This document shows, piece by piece, positions 21,991 through 32,641 of a DNA stretch of 44,729 nt. The stretch is taken from positions 3,927,903 to 3,972,631 of the forward strand of contig NZ_GG657738.1 in NCBI RefSeq assembly GCF_000158815.1, in the 5' to 3' direction. How positions within the stretch are numbered: the stretch's first letter is position 1; every line of letters starts with the position of its first letter. Source of the stretch: Micromonospora sp. ATCC 39149 (lineage in GTDB: Bacteria > Actinomycetota > Actinomycetes > Mycobacteriales > Micromonosporaceae). A program made the position numbers and the translations under genes. The notes under the pieces were generated by a model, which ran no database searches, was not told the DNA's origin, and saw only the letters and a list, made by a program, of their open reading frames with translations.

Positions 21991-23640
21991 ATGCGTAGCA
22001 CGATGATGGACGCACCGCTCCAGGTCGCCCGGATCCTCGAACACGGTGCCACGGTGCACGGCACCGCCGAGGTGGTCACCTGGACCGGCGGCGAGCCGCG
22101 TCGCATGTCCTACGCCGAGCTGGGCCGCACGGCGGCCCAGCTGGCCCACGCGCTGCGCGACGAGTGCGGGGTGACCGGTGACGAGCGGGTCGCCACGTTC
22201 ATGTGGAACAACAACGAGCACCTGGTGGCGTACTTCGCCGTGCCCAGCATGGGCGCGGTGCTGCACACGCTGAACCTCCGGCTCTTTCCGGACCAGGTCG
22301 CCTACATCGCCAACCACGCCGAGGATCGGGTGGTGCTGGTCGACTCGACGCTGATCCCGCTGCTGGCCCGGGTCATCGGGGAGCTGACCACGGTGCGGCA
22401 TGTGGTGGTCGTCGGCGGGGGCGACCCCGCCCCGCTGACGGCGGCGGCCGGCGGCCGGATCGCCGTACACCACTGGGACGCCCTGCTGGCCGGTCGGCCG
22501 GAGGTCTTCGACTGGCCGGAGGTGGACGAGCGTGACGCCGCCGCCCTCTGCTACACCTCCGGGACCACCGGCAATCCCAGGGGGGTGGCCTACTCGCACC
22601 GCTCGATCTACCTGCACTCGTTGCAGGTCTGCATGCCGGAGGGGTTCGGGCTCGGGCCGACCGACCGCGAGCTGGCCATCGTGCCGATGTTCCACGCCAT
22701 GTCCTGGGGCCTGCCGTACGCGGCGTTCCTCTCCGGCGCGTCGCTGATCATGCCGGACCGGTTCCTCCAGGCCGCGCCTATCGCCGCGATGATCGCCGCC
22801 GAGCGGCCCACCCTGGCCGGGGCGGTGCCGTCCATCTGGAACGACCTGCTGGCCTACCTCGACGACAACGACGTCGACACCTCCTCGCTCCGGGAGGTGA
22901 TCGTCGGCGGCTCGGCCTGCCCGCCCGCCCTCATGCACGCGTTCGACGAGCGGCACCACATCGACGTGATCCACGCCTGGGGCATGACCGAGATGTCCCC
23001 GCTCGGCTCGGTGTCCCGGCCGCCGGCCGGCGCGACCGGCGAGGACGCCTGGCGCTACCGGTACACCCAGGGCCGGGTCCCGGCCGGGGTCGCCGCGCGC
23101 GTCGTCGGCCCGCTGGGCGAGCCGCTGCCCGCCGACGGGACCTCCGTCGGGGAACTGGAGGTCCGGGGGCCGTGGGTGACCGCCCGGTACGTCGGCGACG
23201 ACGCCCCGGACGAGGAGAAGTTCCGCGACGGCTGGCTGCGTACCGGCGACGTCGGCACGCTGTCGCCCGACGGGTACCTCACGCTCACCGACCGGGCCAA
23301 GGACGTGATCAAGTCCGGCGGCGAGTGGATCTCCTCGGTCGAGCTGGAGAACGCCCTGATGGCCCACCCGGCCGTGCTGGAGGCGTGCGTGGTGGGCGTG
23401 CCGGACGAGCGATGGGACGAGCGCCCGCTGGCCACGGTCGTGGTCCGGGAGGGCGCCGAGGTGACCGCGGAGGAGCTGCGCGACTTCCTGGCGGGGGCGG
23501 TGGCGCGCTGGCAGCTACCGGAGCGGTGGGCGTTCATCGACGCGGTGCCGAAGACCAGCGTCGGCAAGTTCGACAAGAAGGTTGTGCGGTCCCGGTACGC
23601 AGACGGGGGCCTGGCTGTCAGGAAGCTGACAACGCCGTAA
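21991..23640 (+). CDS. Long-chain fatty-acid-CoA ligase (AMP-binding)
   Basis: 549 residues. ANL-superfamily motifs are in order: the P-loop YTSGTTGNPRGVAYSHRS (about residues 188-205), the A5 region HAWGMTEMSPLGS, the A7 region DGWLRTGDVGTLSPDGYLTLTDRAKDVIKSGGEWISSVELE, and the catalytic Lys in PKTSVGKFDKK near the C-terminus. It activates a carboxylic acid to acyl-AMP and then acyl-CoA; full length and FadD-like sequence suggest a fatty or medium-chain acid. ATG 21991 is chosen over an upstream GTG because a -10 box lies between them. Two hairpins follow the stop. Confidence 0.9.
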   Translation: MRSTMMDAPLQVARILEHGATVHGTAEVVTWTGGEPRRMSYAELGRTAAQLAHALRDECGVTGDERVATFMWNNNEHLVAYFAVPSMGAVLHTLNLRLFPDQVAYIANHAEDRVVLVDSTLIPLLARVIGELTTVRHVVVVGGGDPAPLTAAAGGRIAVHHWDALLAGRPEVFDWPEVDERDAAALCYTSGTTGNPRGVAYSHRSIYLHSLQVCMPEGFGLGPTDRELAIVPMFHAMSWGLPYAAFLSGASLIMPDRFLQAAPIAAMIAAERPTLAGAVPSIWNDLLAYLDDNDVDTSSLREVIVGGSACPPALMHAFDERHHIDVIHAWGMTEMSPLGSVSRPPAGATGEDAWRYRYTQGRVPAGVAARVVGPLGEPLPADGTSVGELEVRGPWVTARYVGDDAPDEEKFRDGWLRTGDVGTLSPDGYLTLTDRAKDVIKSGGEWISSVELENALMAHPAVLEACVVGVPDERWDERPLATVVVREGAEVTAEELRDFLAGAVARWQLPERWAFIDAVPKTSVGKFDKKVVRSRYADGGLAVRKLTTP

Positions 23641-23642
23641 CG

Positions 23643-23668
23643 CTTTCAGGCGCATCGTCGCCTGAAAG
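23643..23668 (+). terminator. Terminator hairpin after the acyl-CoA ligase
   Basis: A perfect 10-bp stem (ctttcaggcg / cgcctgaaag) with a 6-nt loop, 3 nt after the stop codon. Confidence 0.65.
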
Positions 23669-23703
23669 GGCAGGGACGTACTCCTGACGTATCCCTCCCC
23701 AAA

Positions 23704-23740
23704 GGGCGGCCCCGGCGTTCGCACCGCGCCGGGGCCGCCC
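23704..23740. terminator. Strong hairpin between convergent genes
   Basis: A perfect 14-bp GC stem (gggcggccccggcg / cgccggggccgccc) with a 9-nt loop; probably a bidirectional terminator for the ligase and quinone reductase genes. Confidence 0.65.
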
Positions 23741-23827
23741 GCCCAGGGGCGGTTCTCCCGCCCCTCCATTCTCGCGAAACTTGTTCGGCTCTGTCCCGGC
23801 GACGGGGAAAACAACCGGTGAACGCGG

Positions 23828-24838
23828 TCATTCGCCTGCCGTGATTAGCACCTTGCCGACCACCGAGTTCTCCACCGCCACCTGGGCCGCCGCCGTGGCG
23901 GCGAGCGAGTGGTGGTGCAGCGGCAGGCCGGCCGCCTCGCCGACCCGTACGCCGCCCTGCGCCACGGCCGCCGCCACGTCGGCGACGGCCTGTGCCTTGG
24001 CCACCGCCGGTGCGGTGTAGACCAGCACGAAGTGCCAGCTCGCGTTCGGTGCCATCAGCGGGCGGACCGGGAGGGTCACCTCGTCCCCGCCGTTGTCGGC
24101 GTACACGCAGACCGCCCCGCCGGAGCGCAGCAGCCGCACGTCGGCCGCCGCGTTCCGCGCCGGCGACACCTCGACGATCGTGTGCACGCCGTCCGGGGTG
24201 AACTTGCGGACCTCCTCGACGACGTCCTGTTCGCGGTAGTCGACGACGAACGACGCGCCGGCCGCCGCCGCGAGGTTCGCCTTCTCCGCGCTGCTGACGG
24301 TGGCGATGACGGTGGCGTCGGCCCAGCGGGCGAGCTGGATCGCCGCGTTGCCGACCGCCCCCGCCCCGCCCTGTACCAGCACGGTGTGGTCGGCCAGCGC
24401 CCCGGCGTGCAGCTTGCCCGGCATGGCCTCCCCGGCGGTCAGGCAGCGGTGCGCGGTGAGGAACGGGATGCCCAGGGCCGCCCCCAGGTCGAAGGAGGCG
24501 TCGCCGAGGGGGACCGCCTGCCGGACCGGGACCACCGTGTACTCGGCGGCGGTCCCCCACGGGCGCTGCCAGGCGGCCTCCCAGAGCCACACCCGCTCGC
24601 CGATCAGGCCACGGTCGACCCCCGTGCCGACCGCCTCGACCACCCCCGCGCCGTCCTGGCCGGGAGTCTGCCAGCCCCCTGGCGGCGGCCCGATCCGGCG
24701 GGCCTTCCAGTCGGTCGGGTTCACCCCGGAGACGGCCACCCGGACCAGCACCTCGCCGGGCCCCGGCTCCGGCACCGGCCGGTCGACCAGGCGCAGCACC
24801 GACGCGTCGCCATTGGTCTCGTACACGATCGCCCTCAT
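23828..24838 (-). CDS. Zinc-independent NADPH:quinone oxidoreductase-like MDR protein
   Basis: 336 residues. The ATG is taken because gaggag lies 9 nt before it; a GTG three codons earlier overlaps that site. Medium-chain dehydrogenase features are MRAIVYETNGDASVLRLVDRPVPEPGPGEVLVRV, VSGVNPTDWKAR, GQDGAGVVEAVG and the NADPH-binding VLVQGGAGAVGNAAIQLARWADATVIAT (GGxGxVG, about residues 155-180). The catalytic-zinc cysteines of alcohol dehydrogenases are absent, as in quinone reductases. It probably reduces quinones or enones. A single-gene unit facing away from the small Pro-rich gene. Confidence 0.85.
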   Translation of the reverse strand: MRAIVYETNGDASVLRLVDRPVPEPGPGEVLVRVAVSGVNPTDWKARRIGPPPGGWQTPGQDGAGVVEAVGTGVDRGLIGERVWLWEAAWQRPWGTAAEYTVVPVRQAVPLGDASFDLGAALGIPFLTAHRCLTAGEAMPGKLHAGALADHTVLVQGGAGAVGNAAIQLARWADATVIATVSSAEKANLAAAAGASFVVDYREQDVVEEVRKFTPDGVHTIVEVSPARNAAADVRLLRSGGAVCVYADNGGDEVTLPVRPLMAPNASWHFVLVYTAPAVAKAQAVADVAAAVAQGGVRVGEAAGLPLHHHSLAATAAAQVAVENSVVGKVLITAGE

Positions 24839-24976
24839 CGCCGTCACTCCTCACCCTCGCGCGGCGGGCCCCGTCGCGGGCCTTCCCCGGTCCGCTACCC
24901 GGGTGATCTCGCTTCATTCCGATCCCACCCGGCGCCGGAACCGTATAGCCAGGTACACGGAGGTAAGGGAGTGCCG

Positions 24977-25150
24977 ATGCGGGACATAACGGTGGTGGGC
25001 GCGACGCCGCCCTCGATGGGGCGGGCGGGGCCGGACGCGGACCGCGCCGACGCGCCGCGCTACGACGAACCCGCGCCGCCGCCCGGCCGCCCGGCCCTGC
25101 CAGCGGCCGGGCGGCGGCTGCCCTGGACGAGCCGGAGCCGGGCGATCTGA
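24977..25150 (+). CDS. 57-residue Pro-rich orphan protein
   Basis: An ATG with a good ribosome site (taaggga, 6-nt spacing) and a plausible -10 (TATAGC) about 30 nt upstream open a frame of 57 codons. The product begins MRDITVVGATPPSMGRAG, continues with acidic/Arg residues (DADRADAPRYDEPAPPP) and ends basic (LPWTSRSRAI). No membrane segment, no Cys, no recognised domain. It could be an intrinsically disordered regulator, or a precursor-like peptide. A tandem repeat follows the stop. I do not recognise it. Confidence 0.45.
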   Translation: MRDITVVGATPPSMGRAGPDADRADAPRYDEPAPPPGRPALPAAGRRLPWTSRSRAI

Positions 25151-25169
25151 GCGCCGCGCGGGGCCGGGA

Positions 25170-25255
25170 CAGGCAGGCCGCGATCAGGCAGGCCGCGATT
25201 CAGGCAGGCCGGCCGAGCGATCCGCTCAGGCAGCCCGGCCGACCGATCCGCGCGG
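25170..25255. repeat. Short imperfect tandem repeats (caggcaggccgcgat type)
   Basis: Two perfect 15-bp units and a partial third, followed by two imperfect 25-26-bp units (gccgagcgatccgctcaggc, gccgaccgatccgc). They fill the space between the Pro-rich orphan and the HAD gene stop and have no coding potential that I trust. Confidence 0.65.
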
Positions 25256-25257
25256 GA

Positions 25258-25911
25258 TCAGCCGAGGGCGGCGACGACCTCCGGAGTCAGCTCACCCACC
25301 GCCGGCAGCACCACGGCAGCGAGCCGCTCGGCGTCCGGATCCAACGGGTACGCCCCGTGCGGCACCGCCACCACCCGCATGCCCGCCGCAGCGGCCGACC
25401 GCACCCCGTTCGAGGAGTCCTCCACCGCCATGCAGCGCGCCGGGTCGACACCGAGCCGCCGGGCCACCTCCAGGTACACGTCCGGGGCGGGCTTGCCCCG
25501 CTCCGTCTCCTCCGTCGACAGCGTCGCGCCGAACGCGCCGGTCAGGCCCGTCGCCGCCAGCGCCGCCGCGATCAGCCGGGTCGGCGAGGAACTGGCCAAC
25601 CCCAGCGGCCACCGCGCGGCCAGCCGGCGCACCACCTCGTCGGCCCCGTCGATCACCGGTACGCGCTCGGCGTACCGTCGGGCCATCTCGTCCACCACCT
25701 CGGCGGCCACCTGCTCGGCCGTCCGGCCCACGCCCAGCTCGCCGCTGAGGTACCGGGCCCACTCGCCGGTGCTCATCCCCATCAGCCGCCGCTGGGTGTC
25801 CGGCTGCCAGGTGCCGCCGTGCGCCGCCACGTACGCCCGGCGCACCTCCTCCCAGACCGGCTCGGAGTCCACGATCACGCCGTCCAGGTCGAAGACCACC
25901 GCATCCGCCAC
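25258..25911 (-). CDS. HAD-superfamily phosphatase/phosphoglucomutase-like
   Basis: 217 residues from GTG. HAD motif I is DLDGVIVDSEP (nucleophile and acid Asp), motif II ASSSPTRLIAAAL (Ser/Thr), motif III Lys in GKPAPDVYLEVARRLGVDP, motif IV MAVEDSSNGVRSAAAAGMRV. The helical cap between residues 16 and 85 and the sequence order fit the beta-phosphoglucomutase/DOG-phosphatase subfamily. The substrate is likely a sugar phosphate; the heptose genes are 6 kb away and there is no direct reason to connect it with them. A stop-to-repeat spacing of 3 nt follows on its 3' side. Confidence 0.87.
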   Translation of the reverse strand: MADAVVFDLDGVIVDSEPVWEEVRRAYVAAHGGTWQPDTQRRLMGMSTGEWARYLSGELGVGRTAEQVAAEVVDEMARRYAERVPVIDGADEVVRRLAARWPLGLASSSPTRLIAAALAATGLTGAFGATLSTEETERGKPAPDVYLEVARRLGVDPARCMAVEDSSNGVRSAAAAGMRVVAVPHGAYPLDPDAERLAAVVLPAVGELTPEVVAALG

Positions 25912-25975
25912 GCCCCCATCCTGCCCGAGCCGCCGGCCGCCCATCCGCCCGGGAGGCCCGCTCCCGACGGGCGAG

Positions 25976-26058
25976 CCGGGCCGGGCGTACCGCTCCCGCC
26001 AGGTCTGCTCCCGACAAGCCCGCTCCCGGCGGGTCCGCTCCTGGCGGGGCGTACCGCC
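25976..26058. repeat. Imperfect GC-rich repeats (cgctcccggcggg type)
   Basis: Four or five degenerate units of about 15-18 bp, each containing cgctccygrcrrg-like sequence, lie between the HAD and SCO6745 genes. They may fold, but no clean terminator stem was found. Confidence 0.4.
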
Positions 26059-26072
26059 GGGGCGGGGTGGTG

Positions 26073-26957
26073 TCAGGCCGGCAGCTGCGGCAGGCCGATC
26101 GGGCTGTCCGGCGGGATCACCGTGTGCCCCGCCCGGGCCACCGGCTCCAGCAACTCGCGCAGCCGGTCCGTACCGTCCGCGCCGAGCGCCTCCCACGGGT
26201 GCAGGGCGGCCACGTCGGTGGCGGCCTCCACCGCCCGGAACGCCGCCCGGCCGTGCTCGGTCGGCTTCCCGTCCCCGGTCAACCATCCCCGCTCGACGAG
26301 CCGCCCGGCCGCCGCCTGCCACTCCTGTTCCGACCAGCCCCGGCCCAGCAGGTTCACCTCCGGCATGCCCTCAGCGACCTTCCAGGCGAGCGTCTCCACC
26401 GGGTCCAGGCCGGCGGCGACCAGCGCCGCGACGTGCCCGTCGCCCCGGTGCTCGCGCAGCGTCGTCGCGGCCTGCCACAGCCGGGCCAGCGGGTACTCGG
26501 CGGCCGGCAGGGCGGCGTTCGCGGCACCCAGCACCCGGCCCGCCGTCCGCGCCGCCCGGGCGGCCGTCTCCAGCAGCTCGGCGGCCTCGGCGAGGTGCCC
26601 CTCCGGCAACTCGTACGTCAGCTCGGCCAGCGCCTGCACGGCCCCGGTCAGCCGGGCCCGCAGCGCCTCGGCCGGGGTGGCCAGCTGCCACACCGCCGGC
26701 AGCGCCCGCGCCACCATGGGCGGTGCGAAGGTGAAGAACGCGGCCACCACCGGGGCTGCCTCCACGGCACCCAGCGGGGCGGCCCGGCCGGCGAAGTACC
26801 CCCGCCAGTAGCCGCGCAGCCCCACCGCCTCGTAGGCCGCGCGGGACCGGGGATGGAAGTAGGTGATTGCGTGCACCGGCTCGAAGTGCGTCCACATCAG
26901 CCGGGCGAGCCCCGGATCGTCCAGCGCCGCCACGTGCACCTCCGCGTCGGTGGGCAT
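26073..26957 (-). CDS. SCO6745-family protein
   Basis: 294 residues. The order of segments matches the SCO6745 family: LWTHFEPVHAITYFHPRSRAAYEAVGLRGYWRGYFAGRAAPLGAV (His-rich first region), then a long helical part ending in YPLARLWQAATTLREHRGDGHVAALVAAGLDPVETL, and a winged-helix-like C-terminal part WSEQEWQAAAGRLVERGWLTGDGKPTEHGRAAF. The C-terminal region looks like a MarR-type winged helix, but the family function is unknown; a DNA-binding or ligand-binding role is inference. The ATG has no evident ribosome site; TAGGTT 40 nt upstream could serve as -10. Confidence 0.8.
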   Translation of the reverse strand: MPTDAEVHVAALDDPGLARLMWTHFEPVHAITYFHPRSRAAYEAVGLRGYWRGYFAGRAAPLGAVEAAPVVAAFFTFAPPMVARALPAVWQLATPAEALRARLTGAVQALAELTYELPEGHLAEAAELLETAARAARTAGRVLGAANAALPAAEYPLARLWQAATTLREHRGDGHVAALVAAGLDPVETLAWKVAEGMPEVNLLGRGWSEQEWQAAAGRLVERGWLTGDGKPTEHGRAAFRAVEAATDVAALHPWEALGADGTDRLRELLEPVARAGHTVIPPDSPIGLPQLPA

Positions 26958-27216
26958 GGTCGCCGCGAGCGGGCGACGCCCGCGGTGAGCTGAACCTACT
27001 GCCGCTCGGTGAACGTGCGGAACCCTGCTGTGACCTACTGCGCGGCGAACGGGCCGGCGGGTCGGTCGACCTCATGGCTGTCGGAAGTCTGTCAGCAGAC
27101 CAGCGAGGTAGCAGGGAAGTGACGTTCATCGATTAATGTGTTGCCCTGCGTGCTCATGTGGATGCACTGAGTCGCCAGAGTGCCGGCTGGGCCGGCTCGG
27201 ATCGAAGGGATCAGCG

Positions 27217-28437
27217 ATGGGCAGACCCAGTTGGGTCACAAGAAGGGCAATCCTCTCGGTAGCCGTGACGGTGGTGGCCGCCGGGCTCGTGCCCGCACAA
27301 TCGGCGAGCGCGGCGGCCCCGTCATTCCACTACACGATCAAGAGCGGCACGTCCGAGTGGCGCAGTCTCGGCACGCACGAGGCCATGGTGGAGGCCGTCC
27401 AGATCCCCGGTGCGACCATCGCCAGAATGAGCACGGAACAGCTCACCACGGCGGTGCTGGACTATCCCCTGCTTCCCGACGCACTGGCATTCAACAGTGT
27501 TCAGGAGGGATTCGAGGCGGTGGCCGCCCGGTTCACCGGGCTCCGGGAGCTGCTGCGCCGCCCTGACGCGGCCGCAGTGCTGCTCGACCGCTACCGGAAA
27601 CTGGATGTCGGCATCCCTTCGACGGACACCGAGCTGCAGGCGGGCAACCGGACGCTCGACGCCTGGAAGCTGGAGACCGTGCTCGCACAACCGCAGGTTC
27701 TCCACGCCATGTCAGCGGGCCAACTCGAATCGCTGTTGCGCGTCGGTCTGGAGAAGTTCGCCGCCAAGCAGAGTCACGCCGAGGTTTACGGCGAAGCGGG
27801 GCTGGAGCCCACCGCCGTCCTGCTCGGTCGGGCACTCGCTGTCCGCGAGGGATGGAGCTGGAAACAGTCCCAGCTGCTGCGAGAAGGCATCCAACTCGTT
27901 CCGGGCGCCACGCGCGCCACCGTGGACGCCGTGCGCCAGCACCTGACCGCGCCGCTCGCTCGTCATGAGGTCACCGACGGGTTCAGCGCGCAGGACTACG
28001 CCAGCACGGTCTACACCCCCAGGGGTACCGCCGTCTCCGTTACCACGACGACCTACGAGCTGAGCAGCGCGCAGATAACGGCCAACAACAACTACGTGAC
28101 CTCGACCTACCCTTCGGCGACGCTTGAGCGGAACTCCTCACGGAAGTACAACTGCCACTCCTACGCCTGGTACTCCACGTCCACGTCGAACGACCGCTGG
28201 ATGAACACTCCCGGCGACGACAAGTACTGGCAGGACGGCAGCTACACGCGATGGCAGGTGCCGTACCAGTGGTTCTCCAGCATGAAGTTGTCCTACGCCA
28301 GCGACGATCACTCGGGCATCTGGGTGGGCACCGGCAGCTACGTCCGCTCCAAGTGGGGGCAGTTGGGCCAGGTGTACCACGCCTGGAACTACGCGCCGTA
28401 CAACAGCTCGACCACCTACTCCTACTTCCTAACCTGA
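27217..28437 (+). CDS. Large secreted protein with a papain/NlpC-like C-terminal domain (putative)
   Basis: 406 residues from ATG 27217 (gaaggga upstream). Twin basic start and a hydrophobic stretch (TRRAILSVAVTVVAAGLVPAQSASAAA) form a signal peptide, cleaved near residue 33. The middle (about 40-260) is helical and unrecognised. The C-terminus contains YNCHSYAWYS (Cys313, His314), DDHSGIWVGTGSYVRSKWG (His365) and VYHAWNY (His388). That Cys...HSGI..G...H order resembles NlpC/P60 and CHAP papain-like enzymes, which cut peptidoglycan stem peptides or amide bonds, so an extracellular cysteine hydrolase or amidase is a reasonable guess. A strong bidirectional hairpin follows. Confidence 0.6.
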   Translation: MGRPSWVTRRAILSVAVTVVAAGLVPAQSASAAAPSFHYTIKSGTSEWRSLGTHEAMVEAVQIPGATIARMSTEQLTTAVLDYPLLPDALAFNSVQEGFEAVAARFTGLRELLRRPDAAAVLLDRYRKLDVGIPSTDTELQAGNRTLDAWKLETVLAQPQVLHAMSAGQLESLLRVGLEKFAAKQSHAEVYGEAGLEPTAVLLGRALAVREGWSWKQSQLLREGIQLVPGATRATVDAVRQHLTAPLARHEVTDGFSAQDYASTVYTPRGTAVSVTTTTYELSSAQITANNNYVTSTYPSATLERNSSRKYNCHSYAWYSTSTSNDRWMNTPGDDKYWQDGSYTRWQVPYQWFSSMKLSYASDDHSGIWVGTGSYVRSKWGQLGQVYHAWNYAPYNSSTTYSYFLT

Positions 28438-28464
28438 CCTGATCTGACCGGAGGTCAACGTGTC

Positions 28465-28498
28465 GCGGGATGCCGGGCCGATCGGCCCGGCATCCCGC
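28465..28498. terminator. Bidirectional hairpin terminator
   Basis: A perfect 16-bp GC stem (gcgggatgccgggccg and its complement) with a 2-nt loop between the convergent secreted-protein and FKBP genes. Confidence 0.75.
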
Positions 28499-28548
28499 CG
28501 ACGCACCGCAGGGCACCCGGCTGGTGGGAAACCGGCCGGATCGGTCGG

Positions 28549-29208
28549 CTACTGCGCTGCCAGCACGTCCACGACGAAGCGCAGCGCTCCGGCCGGATAA
28601 CCGTCCGGCGGGTTGTTGCCGTACCCCAGCTCCGCCGGGAGGTCGAGCTGCACACGGCTGCCCACCGGCACCCCGACCAGACCCTGGTCCCAGCCCTTGA
28701 TGACGCCGCCGACGCCGATCTGGAAGGTGGCCGGCTGGCCGCTCCGCCAGGAGGCGTCGAACTCCTTACCGTCCTTGTAGGTGACGCCTACGTAGTTGGT
28801 GGTGATCTGCTGGCCGGCCTTCACCGCCGGGCCCTTGCCCTTGATCAGCGTCGTCACGGTGAGCTTCTTCAGCTCGCCCTTGCCCGCCTCGACCTTCGGC
28901 TTGTTGGCCAGCGCCGGGTCCGACCCCTCGGGCAACTGCGGGGCGGGCGGCGCGGTGGGCTCCTCGGCCGGCGCGCTCGCCGACGGGCTGGCGGCGGCCT
29001 GCTCGGGCGCGTCGTCCTTACCCTGGTTCACCACCACGAACACCGTGATCAGCACGCCGACCACGGCGAGACCGGCGAGCGCGCCGAGGATCGACTGCAG
29101 GCGGCGCTTCTTTTCGGCGGCCTTCTTCGCCGCCAGCTGGGCGGCCAGCCGCCGCTCCGCCTTGCCCGGGCCCTGGCCCGCCGATCGGTTCTGCACACGC
29201 TCGCTCAC
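28549..29208 (-). CDS. Membrane-anchored FKBP-type peptidyl-prolyl isomerase
   Basis: 219 residues; GTG with aggga 6 nt upstream. A short basic cytoplasmic N-terminus (AERRLAAQLAAKKAAEKKRR) precedes one transmembrane helix (about 38-60), then a Pro/Ala/Ser linker, and the FKBP domain from about residue 110: VKAGQQITTNYVGVTYKDGKEFDASWRSGQPATFQIGVGGVIKGWDQGLVGVPVGSRVQLDLPAELGYG. Active-site aromatic and Asp residues (Y139, F150/D151, W173) are in place. It catalyses cis-trans isomerisation of prolyl bonds in exported proteins on the outer face of the membrane. Confidence 0.88.
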   Translation of the reverse strand: MSERVQNRSAGQGPGKAERRLAAQLAAKKAAEKKRRLQSILGALAGLAVVGVLITVFVVVNQGKDDAPEQAAASPSASAPAEEPTAPPAPQLPEGSDPALANKPKVEAGKGELKKLTVTTLIKGKGPAVKAGQQITTNYVGVTYKDGKEFDASWRSGQPATFQIGVGGVIKGWDQGLVGVPVGSRVQLDLPAELGYGNNPPDGYPAGALRFVVDVLAAQ

Positions 29209-29349
29209 GTCGACTCCCTGATCAAAAAGGTGGGGGCCCGGCGGCCGCTGCCGAGACCAGCGCTCACGGTACCCGCCCTGCTGCCCACGGTGCTGCCTCG
29301 GCAGCCCCCGTCCCGACCCGACTCCGTCGGCGCGTGGGTGCCATGGGGG

Positions 29350-29355
29350 TAATTT
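29350..29355 (+). promoter_or_regulatory. -10 box (TAATTT) for the F420 PPOX gene
   Basis: AT-rich box in an otherwise GC-rich region, 7 nt before the ATG, no ribosome site. Confidence 0.45.
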
Positions 29356-29362
29356 CTTGACC

Positions 29363-29755
29363 ATGGCGATTCTCACCGAAGAAGACCTGGCCCTGCTGGC
29401 CGAGCCGCAGCTCGCCCACGTGGCCACCATCGAGCCCGACGGCAGCCCGCACGTCACGCCGGTCTGGGTGGACACGGACGGCGAGCACATTGTGTTCAAC
29501 ACCGCCAAGGGGCGGCAGAAGTACACCAACATCCAGCGCAACCCCGTCGTGGCCGTCTCCGTGGCCGACAAGGCCAACGACTTCCGCACCCTGTGGATCA
29601 AGGGCACGGCCGAGTTCGTCGAGGAGGGGGCCGACGCGCACATCGACCGGATGGCGAAGAAGTACCTCGGCCAGGACACCTACCCGTTCCGGAAGCCCGG
29701 CGAGGTGCGGGTGATCGTCCGGATCACCCCCACCCAGAAGCTCGGCCGCGGCTGA
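29363..29755 (+). CDS. PPOX-class F420-dependent oxidoreductase-like protein
   Basis: 130 residues, the usual length. Split-barrel features are LAEPQLAHVATIEPDGSPHVTPVWVDTDGEHIVFNTAKGRQKYTNIQRNPVVAVSVAD, characteristic of the F420/FMN-dependent PPOX subgroup: the THVTP-like strand, Gly-Arg-Lys-Tyr for phosphate binding and the Asn-Pro turn. The C-terminal strand is VRVIVRITPTQKLGRG. Members reduce F420-accessible substrates or bind heme products; the exact reaction is unknown. An in-frame TTG two codons earlier is less likely, because the -10 box puts the transcript start at the ATG. Confidence 0.87.
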   Translation: MAILTEEDLALLAEPQLAHVATIEPDGSPHVTPVWVDTDGEHIVFNTAKGRQKYTNIQRNPVVAVSVADKANDFRTLWIKGTAEFVEEGADAHIDRMAKKYLGQDTYPFRKPGEVRVIVRITPTQKLGRG

Positions 29756-29759
29756 ACCG

Positions 29760-29807
29760 TAAGGAGGGGCCCCTCGCCGACGCACCCGGCTGACAAGGGG
29801 CCCCTTC

Positions 29808-29811
<4 letters not shown>
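29760..29811. repeat. Dispersed AAGGGGCCCCTT-type hairpin repeat, copy 2
   Basis: Starts 5 nt after the PPOX stop and its right end contains the stop codon of the convergent UvrA2 gene. Stem halves aaggaggggcccct and aaggggccccttct are near-complementary; likely a shared terminator. Confidence 0.75.
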
Positions 29812-32153
<2,342 letters not shown>

Positions 32154-32155
32154 TC

Positions 32156-32566
32156 TCAGCGCAGTTCCTGGATCCGGACCAGGTTGCCGGCGGGGTCGCG
32201 GAAGGCGCAGTCACGCATCCCGTACGGCTGCTCGGTCGGCTCCTGGACGACCTCGGCGTCGCTGGCCTGCACCTTCTCGAAGGTGCCGTCCAGGTCGGGG
32301 GTGGCCAGCAGGATCCAGCCGTACGTGCCCTTGGCCATCATCTCGGCGATGGTGCGGCGCTCGTCGTCGGTGATGCCAGGGTCCACGGCCGGCGGCGCCA
32401 GGAGAATGGAGGTGCTGGGCTGCCCGGCGGGGCCGACCGTGATCCAGCGCATCTGGCCGGCCCCGACGTCGTTGCGGACCTCGAAGCCGAGAATGTCGCG
32501 GTAGAAGGCCAGCGAGGCGTCCGGGTCGGTGTGCGGCAGGAAGCTCGTGTGAATGGTGATGTCCAT
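32156..32566 (-). CDS. VOC-superfamily (glyoxalase/bleomycin-resistance-like) protein
   Basis: 136 residues from the second possible ATG. VOC paired beta-alpha-beta-beta-beta modules: ITIHTSFLPHTDPDASLAFYRDILGFEVRNDVG and MRWITVGPAGQPSTSILLAPP in the first, GTYGWILLATPDLDGTFEKVQASDAEVVQEPTEQPYGMRDCAFRDPAGNLVRIQEL in the second. Metal ligands would be His5 or His10 and the Glu/Asp near the ends; the second module keeps the usual DPxGN motif. Members isomerise, cleave or simply bind small molecules such as antibiotics. It opens the operon with the UvrA2 gene, so a drug-protection role is plausible but unproven. Confidence 0.85.
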   Translation of the reverse strand: MDITIHTSFLPHTDPDASLAFYRDILGFEVRNDVGAGQMRWITVGPAGQPSTSILLAPPAVDPGITDDERRTIAEMMAKGTYGWILLATPDLDGTFEKVQASDAEVVQEPTEQPYGMRDCAFRDPAGNLVRIQELR

Positions 32567-32573
32567 GCCGATC

Positions 32574-32579
32574 ACGCTA
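32574..32579 (-). promoter_or_regulatory. -10 box (TAGCGT) for the VOC-UvrA2 operon
   Basis: On the minus strand, 7 nt before ATG 32566, no ribosome site; the operon start is probably leaderless. Confidence 0.45.
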
Positions 32580-32641
32580 GTTGCGCCCACCTGACCTGTG
32601 CTTCTCGATTCCTGACCGGCCTGCCCCTCCCCCCTGCGCGC

